Assembly (NCBI GenBank): GCA_026981635.1
Contig: JALSIF010000122.1
Span: forward strand, 1-21,053
Length of the DNA stretch: 21,053 nt
DNA from: a bacterium
GTDB lineage: Bacteria > 4484-113 > JALSIF01
Reading direction: 5' to 3'
Part shown: in pieces, positions 17,524 through 21,053 of the stretch
How positions within the stretch are numbered: the stretch's first letter is position 1
Layout of the letters: each line of letters begins with the position of its first letter
Translations under genes and position numbers: made by a program
The notes under the pieces: generated by a model
Database searches by the model: none
What the model was told of the DNA's origin: nothing
What the model saw: only the letters and a program-made list of their open reading frames with translations

Positions 17524-17558
17524 GGGGCGCCGATCGGGCGCCTGCTATATCCCGCCCC
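17524..17558 (-). other. GC-rich stem-loop in rplL-rpoB gap, possible attenuator
   Basis: The 94-base gap between rplL and rpoB holds GGCGCC (17526-17531) and GGCGCC (17537-17542), which can pair around a five-base loop. The same segment (GGGGCG, 17524-17529) can instead pair with CGCCCC at 17553-17558, so two exclusive folds are possible. No T-run follows on the minus strand. E. coli has a partial terminator in this gap, so a role in setting rplL to rpoB output is plausible, but short GC-rich stems arise easily in this DNA. Confidence 0.25.
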
Positions 17559-17576
17559 TCGGTAGAGATAAGCAAC

Positions 17577-17960
17577 CTACTCCAGCTCGACCTGGGCTCC
17601 CGCCTCCTCCAGCTGCTTCTTGATCTCCTCTGCTTCGTTCTTGGGCACCCCCTCCTTGACCGGCTTGGGAGCGTTGTCCACCAGCTCCTTGGCCTCCTTG
17701 ATGCCGAGGCCGGTGACCTTGCGGATCACCTTGATCACGTCCAGCTTGCTACCCCCGATGGACTTGAGGATGACGTTGTAGCTAGACTTCTCCTCGGCCG
17801 CCTCGGCCGCCTCGCCTCCGCCGGCGGCCGCCGCTCCCGCCACCGGTGCAGCCGCCACCGCCGCGGTGACGCCCCAGCGCTCCTCCAGCTCCTTGACCAG
17901 CTCATTAAGCTGAACGACGGTGAGGCTCTCCAGCTTCTCAATGATCTCCTCGTAAGGCAT
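17577..17960 (-). CDS. rplL: 50S ribosomal protein L7/L12
   Basis: L7/L12 is the multi-copy stalk protein that recruits and activates translation GTPases. The 127-residue product has an N-terminal dimer domain (about 1-32), an Ala/Gly-rich hinge (33-55, [20 protein letters not shown]) and the C-terminal domain with [20 protein letters not shown] (64-83), [20 protein letters not shown] and a Glu-rich end. This is the canonical layout. AGGAGG lies about 11 bases before the ATG. The gene follows rplJ by 90 bases, as usual, and a GC-rich spacer separates it from rpoB. Confidence 0.98.
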   Translation of the reverse strand: MPYEEIIEKLESLTVVQLNELVKELEERWGVTAAVAAAPVAGAAAAGGGEAAEAAEEKSSYNVILKSIGGSKLDVIKVIRKVTGLGIKEAKELVDNAPKPVKEGVPKNEAEEIKKQLEEAGAQVELE

Positions 17961-18050
17961 CTTGTCCCAAACCTCCTGGTGATGGTTCTCCTACCCTCTA
18001 GGGGAACGCATATGTTTCTCTCTCCCCTCGCCTGGCTCCTGGCTTGTCCC

Positions 18051-18572
18051 CTACCCCTGCTCCGCCTTGGCCTTGAGTACCCGGGGCAGGCGGGAGAGGG
18101 TGCCCGCCAGTACCCCCACCAGCCGCTGGGGCACTCCCTTCATCAGGCCAAGCAGCTTGGCCTTCGCCTCCTCCTTGCTGAGCAGGTCGGTAAAGCGCCG
18201 GAACTCCTCCGCCGGGTAGGCCTTGCCGTCAAACCAGATCGCCTTGACCTGGCCGGCGGGAAAATCCCTCAGCTGCCGGTTTAGCTCGCGGATGGCCTTG
18301 GCCGACCCGCTCACGTCCTCCCGGCCAAAGACCACCATGGTGGGCCCACGGAGGGCCTCCAGCAGACCGTCCACCTCCATCCCCTCCAGGGCCCGCTTGG
18401 CCAGGGTGTTCTTGACCACCATGCAGTCGGCTCCCCGCCGCCTGAGCTCCTCCTTGAAGCTGTCGCGGGTCGCCACATCCATGCCCAGAAAGTCAATCAG
18501 GAAGGCAAAGTCCGCCTCGGCAAACACCTGCCTGATCCTTTCCACCCGCTTGGCCTTTTCCTTGCGCCTCAT
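18051..18572 (-). CDS. rplJ: 50S ribosomal protein L10
   Basis: L10 anchors L7/L12 dimers to the stalk base and, in many bacteria, represses its own operon through a leader RNA. The 173-residue product shows FAFLIDFLGMDVATRDSFK (22-40), LRRRGADCMVVKNTLAKRAL (43-62), LRGPTMVVFG (74-83) and the C-terminal helix that binds L7/L12 (LVGVLAGTLSRLPRVLKA, about 152-169). The ATG is preceded by GGGGGA at about seven bases. Only 21 bases separate it from rplA, so there is no room for the usual L10 leader between the genes. The C-terminal helix is short, which may limit the number of L7/L12 dimers bound; this is inference. Confidence 0.96.
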   Translation of the reverse strand: MRRKEKAKRVERIRQVFAEADFAFLIDFLGMDVATRDSFKEELRRRGADCMVVKNTLAKRALEGMEVDGLLEALRGPTMVVFGREDVSGSAKAIRELNRQLRDFPAGQVKAIWFDGKAYPAEEFRRFTDLLSKEEAKAKLLGLMKGVPQRLVGVLAGTLSRLPRVLKAKAEQG

Positions 18573-18593
18573 GGTCTTATCCCCCGCGCCCGT

Positions 18594-19292
18594 TTAGATG
18601 AACTCCCTCAGGTCAACCTTGACCGACGGGGTCTGGGTAGCGCTGAGGTAGAGGGACTTGAGGTAGCCCGCCCGGCTGAGGGCGGCAGGCTTTACCCGCA
18701 TCAGCTCCTGAACCAGGTGGCGCACATTCTCCACCAGCTGGTCCACCTCAAAGCCCGCCTTGCCCACCGGCACATGGACCACCCCGGTGCGGTCTACCCG
18801 AAACTCCAGCTTGCCCCGCTTAAACTCCTCCACCGCATGGGCCACATCGTTGGTCACCGTCCCCGCCTTGGGGTTGGGCATAAGCCCCCGCGGTCCTAGG
18901 ATGCGGCCCAGCTTTCCCACCTCGGCCATCATCTGGGGGGTGGCGATGACCACATCAAAGTCCAGCCAGCCCTCCTTCTGGATCTTCTCCACCAGCTCCT
19001 TGCCACCGGCAAAGTCGGCCCCCGCCTCCTCGGCCACCTTGATCAGGTCTCCCTCGTGGGCGATGACCACCACGGTGGGGGTCTTGCCGGTGCCGTGGGG
19101 GAGGGTGGTGGTGCCGCGTATGTTCTGTTCCGGCTTTCTGGGGTCAACCCCCAGGCGGGCCGAAAGTTCCACCGTCTCCCAGTCGCGGGCCATCTGCTTC
19201 ACCAGCTCCACTGCCTCCCTCAGGGGGTGGGCCACGGTGCGCGGGCCCCGCTTCTCGGCCAAACTGAGGTATCGCTTGGTGCGCTGGGGCAT
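18594..19292 (-). CDS. rplA: 50S ribosomal protein L1
   Basis: L1 forms the mobile stalk that guides E-site tRNA out of the ribosome and represses the L11 operon in E. coli. The 232-residue product has the family length and motifs: ELSARLGVDPRKPEQNIRGT (42-61), LPHGTGKT (64-71), AGADFAGGKELVEKIQ (89-104), MMAEVGKLGRILGPRGLMPN (121-140), PKAGTVTNDVA (141-151) and a C-terminal KSLYLSATQTPSVKVD. The start lies two bases after the rplK stop in the octamer TAGCCATG, so rplK and rplA are very likely translationally coupled. Confidence 0.98.
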   Translation of the reverse strand: MPQRTKRYLSLAEKRGPRTVAHPLREAVELVKQMARDWETVELSARLGVDPRKPEQNIRGTTTLPHGTGKTPTVVVIAHEGDLIKVAEEAGADFAGGKELVEKIQKEGWLDFDVVIATPQMMAEVGKLGRILGPRGLMPNPKAGTVTNDVAHAVEEFKRGKLEFRVDRTGVVHVPVGKAGFEVDQLVENVRHLVQELMRVKPAALSRAGYLKSLYLSATQTPSVKVDLREFI

Positions 19293-19294
19293 GG

Positions 19295-19720
19295 CTAGAG
19301 TTCCACCTCCACTCCCATGCTGCGGGCGGTGCCGGCAATGATCTTCATCGCCTGCTCCACGTCGTTGGCGTTGAGGTCCTTCATCTTGTGCTCGGCGATC
19401 TGGCGAAGCTGATCCTTGGTGAGCTTGCCTACCTTCTCCTTGTTGGGCACCCCGGAGCCCTTCTCAATCCCCAGCGCCCGCTTGATGAGCAGGGCTGCCG
19501 GGGTGGTCTTGAGGTCAAAGTCAAAGCTGTTGTCGTGGTAGACCCGGATGACGGTGGGGATGATGTCTCCCTTGCGGTCCTGGGTGACATCGTTGAACTT
19601 CTTGCAGAAGTCCATGATGGGGATGCCGTGCTGGGCCAGGGCAGGGCCCAGGGGGGGTGCCGGACGGGCCGCCCCACCCTCAATGTGCACCTTGATGATG
19701 GCTTTTATGGGCTTGGCCAT
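19295..19720 (-). CDS. rplK: 50S ribosomal protein L11
   Basis: L11 binds the GTPase-associated centre of 23S rRNA and is needed for RelA activation. The 141-residue product carries [20 protein letters not shown] (20-39), the thiostrepton-related proline region with Ala29 where Gly is more common, [18 protein letters not shown] (73-90), and the C-terminal [21 protein letters not shown] (about 116-136). A GGGGA site lies about eight bases before the ATG. The gene follows nusG after 44 bases; that gap holds a candidate extended -10 promoter. Confidence 0.98.
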   Translation of the reverse strand: MAKPIKAIIKVHIEGGAARPAPPLGPALAQHGIPIMDFCKKFNDVTQDRKGDIIPTVIRVYHDNSFDFDLKTTPAALLIKRALGIEKGSGVPNKEKVGKLTKDQLRQIAEHKMKDLNANDVEQAMKIIAGTARSMGVEVEL

Positions 19721-19743
19721 GGCTTCTTTCCCCTAATCTTCAG

Positions 19744-19752
19744 ATGATAGCA
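19744..19752 (-). promoter_or_regulatory. Candidate extended -10 promoter upstream of rplK
   Basis: In the 44-base nusG-rplK gap the minus strand reads TGC (19752-19750) directly followed by TATCAT (19749-19744), which matches the -10 consensus in five of six bases with a TGn extension. The -35 at 17 bases upstream (AAGACT, inside the end of nusG) matches only three of six. An extended -10 can act without a good -35. The expected start near 19737 would give a leader of under 20 bases. Confidence 0.35.
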
Positions 19753-19764
19753 CCAAATCCAGAT

Positions 19765-20331
19765 TTAGTCTTCCTCCGCTCCCACCTTCTCGGGTGCATC
19801 CTCCAGCCGCTCCACTTGCTCAAAGTTGAGCTCAAGCAGGGTGTCACGGCCAAAGATGCTCAGCACAATCTTTACCTTCTGGCGCTCCGGTTCTATCTCT
19901 TTCACCTTGCCCAGCATCTCGGCGAAGGGACCGGAGAGGATCTTTACCGTGTCCCCCACCTCATAGCTGGTCACCACCTCGGCCTCCTCCTGCTCCATGC
20001 GGCGGAAGATCTCCTCCACCTCCTCGTTGGTGAGGGGCTGAGGCTTGCCGCCCGGGCCGACAAAGCCGATCACCCCCTTGACGTGCCTGAGCAGGTGCTG
20101 GGTCTCCACGTCCAGGCTGGCCCTGACCAGGATGTAGCCGGGGAAGAGCTTGCGCTTGCGCTTCTGCTTCTTGCCCTTGTAGACCTCGGTGCGGGTCTCG
20201 TAGGGGACCACCACCTCCTCCACCCGGTTGATCCCCTCCTTGACGAACTGGCCCTGCTCAATCATGTGCTGGATGGCCTCGGCCACCTTCTGCTCCTGAC
20301 CCGAGAGAACATGGAGAACGTACCAGCGCAT
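19765..20331 (-). CDS. nusG: Transcription elongation/antitermination factor NusG
   Basis: NusG binds the RNA polymerase clamp and links it to Rho or to S10 on the ribosome. The 188-residue product has an NGN domain starting MRWYVLHVLSGQEQKVAEAI, with VVVPYETRTEV (40-50), KLFPGYILVRA (61-71) and VKGVIGFVG (84-92). A KOW domain follows at about 123-176 (YEVGDTVKILSGPFAEMLGK, then SIFGRDTLLELNFEQVE). A short acidic tail ends the protein. The start lies three bases after the secE stop (TAGGCGATG), so the pair is almost certainly coupled. Length and motifs are typical. Confidence 0.97.
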   Translation of the reverse strand: MRWYVLHVLSGQEQKVAEAIQHMIEQGQFVKEGINRVEEVVVPYETRTEVYKGKKQKRKRKLFPGYILVRASLDVETQHLLRHVKGVIGFVGPGGKPQPLTNEEVEEIFRRMEQEEAEVVTSYEVGDTVKILSGPFAEMLGKVKEIEPERQKVKIVLSIFGRDTLLELNFEQVERLEDAPEKVGAEED

Positions 20332-20334
20332 CGC

Positions 20335-20643
20335 CTACACCCCCACCCCGATGAGGGAGAAGATCCCGTCAACGATGAGGCTCAGCAGGGTAACGATGAG
20401 GGTCATCACCCCGGTAAAGATGAGCACCCCAAAGGTCATCCGCCACAGCTCACCGCGACTTGACTTGGTCCACTGCTCCCGCTTGGGCCAGTGCCAGTCG
20501 GGAAAGGTAATCCGGTTCCACTCCGCCTTGAGCTCGCGCATGAAGTTGGCCAGCCGGCTGCGGGTGCGCCGGGGATGGGCCGCCTCGCTAGTGTCGGTGG
20601 CGGGCTTGGGCTTGGCCTCGGTAGTAGTGGTGGTCTTTGCCAT
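20335..20643 (-). CDS. secE: Preprotein translocase subunit SecE
   Basis: SecE clamps SecY in the membrane-embedded protein channel. The 102-residue product has a Thr/Lys/Pro-rich cytosolic N-terminus (1-30), the conserved amphipathic segment NFMRELKAEWNRITFP (33-48) and one hydrophobic membrane segment at about 71-101. Between them lies a longer than usual, Trp-rich stretch (DWHWPKREQWTKSSRGELW, 49-67) where most SecE have about eight to ten residues. A GGGGAAGG site lies close before the ATG. Position between tRNA-Trp and nusG supports the call. Sequence conservation in SecE is low, so context matters. Confidence 0.93.
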   Translation of the reverse strand: MAKTTTTTEAKPKPATDTSEAAHPRRTRSRLANFMRELKAEWNRITFPDWHWPKREQWTKSSRGELWRMTFGVLIFTGVMTLIVTLLSLIVDGIFSLIGVGV

Positions 20644-20688
20644 CTGACCTTCCCCGTACCTTGCTCAGCAAAAAAAGACCTCAGGAAG

Positions 20689-20761
20689 CAGGGCCAGCGG
20701 GACTCGAACCCACAACCCCCGGTTTTGGAGACCGGTGCTCTACCAATTGAGCTATGGCCCT
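20689..20761 (-). tRNA. trnW: tRNA-Trp (anticodon CCA)
   Basis: The 73-base gene folds into a full cloverleaf: acceptor AGGGCCA/TGGCCCT, D-stem GCTC/GAGC, anticodon stem CCGGT/ACCGG with loop CTCCAAA (anticodon CCA), five-base variable region, and T-arm GTGGG-TTCGAGT-CCCGC (one G-T pair). The discriminator base is G, as expected for bacterial tRNA-Trp. The 3' CCA is not encoded. It lies between rpmG and secE, a widespread bacterial arrangement. A run of seven T follows about 12 bases downstream with no clear stem before it. Confidence 0.97.
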
Positions 20762-20803
20762 TCGGTTCCCTCGCGGCGAGGTCCTCTAATCCTTATACCC
20801 GGC

Positions 20804-20974
20804 TCACTTGGTCTCCCGGTGTAGGGTGACGTGCCGGCAAAAGCGGCAGTACTTTTTGAGCTCAAGCTTGCCCGGGGTGTTGTGCCGGTTTTTGAAGGTG
20901 CGGTAGTTTCGCTGCCCGCACTCACTACAAGCAAGCACGATCATGATGCGACTGCCTTTCTTGCGCTTGGCCAT
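20804..20974 (-). CDS. rpmG: 50S ribosomal protein L33
   Basis: L33 is a small 50S protein near the E site. The 56-residue product starts [20 protein letters not shown] and has [20 protein letters not shown], then CRFC and the usual ending HRETK. The two CxxC pairs (C16/C19 and C43/C46) form a zinc ribbon, so this is the zinc-binding (C+) form of L33; many bacteria replace it with a Cys-free paralog under low zinc. The start at 20974 matches the family N-terminus; the Shine-Dalgarno is a weak GGGAG about 12 bases upstream. tRNA-Trp follows after 42 bases. Confidence 0.96.
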   Translation of the reverse strand: MAKRKKGSRIMIVLACSECGQRNYRTFKNRHNTPGKLELKKYCRFCRHVTLHRETK

Positions 20975-21024
20975 GGGACGCTCTCTCTCCCGCTACTGCC
21001 GCTCGCCAGGGAGCCGGACCAGGT

Positions 21025-21053
21025 AGATTAGCAGAGATCTGACCTCCTGACAA
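21025..21053 (-). promoter_or_regulatory. Candidate promoter for rpmG-trnW-secE-nusG
   Basis: At the right edge the minus strand reads TTGTCA (21053-21048), a 17-base spacer ending in TGC, and TAATCT (21030-21025). The -35 matches in five of six bases, the -10 in four of six, with ideal spacing and an extended -10. The expected start near 21018 gives a leader of about 44 bases to the rpmG ATG. The window ends at the -35, so upstream context is missing. Confidence 0.45.

Noticed and set aside
17545-17550. TATAGC in the rplL-rpoB gap as an rpoB promoter
   Set aside because: The bases at -35 (CTTATC at 17 bases) do not match, and there is no TG extension.
17961-18050. Repeated GGGACAAG (18043-18050 and 17961-17968) and weak AGGGGA/TCCCCT pairing in the rplJ-rplL gap
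   Set aside because: An eight-base repeat and a six-bp stem with a 17-base loop are expected by chance; no regulatory pattern was recognised.
20670-20676. Run of seven T on the minus strand after tRNA-Trp, as a terminator
   Set aside because: No stable stem ends just before it; the nearest bases (CCTGAGGTC) do not form one. It may only mark tRNA 3' processing.
20769-20781. Small hairpin CCTCG-CCG-CGAGG between rpmG and tRNA-Trp
   Set aside because: Five-bp stem with no T-run. Too short to call a terminator in GC-rich DNA.
20792-20797. TATAAG as a -10 for a tRNA-Trp promoter
   Set aside because: The hexamer is good, but no -35 is found at 16-18 bases and there is no TG extension. A promoter upstream of rpmG explains expression.

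Overview
This window is one uninterrupted, minus-strand block of bacterial translation and transcription genes. Read in the direction of transcription (right to left) it holds rpmG (L33), tRNA-Trp(CCA), secE, nusG, rplK, rplA, rplJ, rplL, rpoB, rpoC, rpsL, rpsG, fusA, tuf, rpsJ, rplC, rplD, rplW, rplB, rpsS, rplV and rpsC, the last cut by the left edge. The rif (beta), str and S10 clusters are therefore joined head to tail. No plus-strand gene, mobile element, CRISPR array or pseudogene is supported, and no gap between genes reaches 100 bases. The long plus-strand reading frames are antisense shadows of GC-rich conserved genes.

The organism is a bacterium with GC-rich DNA, mostly ATG starts, and clear Shine-Dalgarno sites. 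EF-Tu, EF-G, RpoB and RpoC are plainly bacterial. RpoC (1611 aa) carries about 180 extra residues in its N-terminal part, at the place where Thermus, Thermotoga and Aquifex carry a beta-prime insertion. Together with the joined beta/str/S10 layout this suggests a deep-branching, perhaps thermophilic or uncultivated lineage. I cannot assign a phylum by eye.

Right end (about 18.0-21.05 kb): an extended -10 promoter candidate lies at the window edge, followed by rpmG, trnW and the coupled secE-nusG pair; then rplK-rplA and rplJ, rplL. Middle (about 8.7-17.6 kb): rpoB and rpoC. Next (about 4.3-8.7 kb): rpsL-rpsG-fusA-tuf, preceded by a promoter candidate and closed by a near-perfect intrinsic terminator. 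Left (1-4.3 kb): the start of the S10 operon, with gaps of -8 to +15 bases.

The genes serve one task, building RNA polymerase and ribosomes. NusG and S10 (NusE) also link the two machines. I see no new multi-gene system here. The noteworthy points are regulatory and protein-level: a strong terminator wedged between tuf and rpsJ with no room for a promoter after it; a tandem module duplication and large insertion in RpoC; RNA polymerase active-centre residues that match the archaeal/eukaryotic rather than the usual bacterial state; an acidic 51-residue tail on L4; and departures from near-universal motifs in L2, L3, L4 and EF-Tu.
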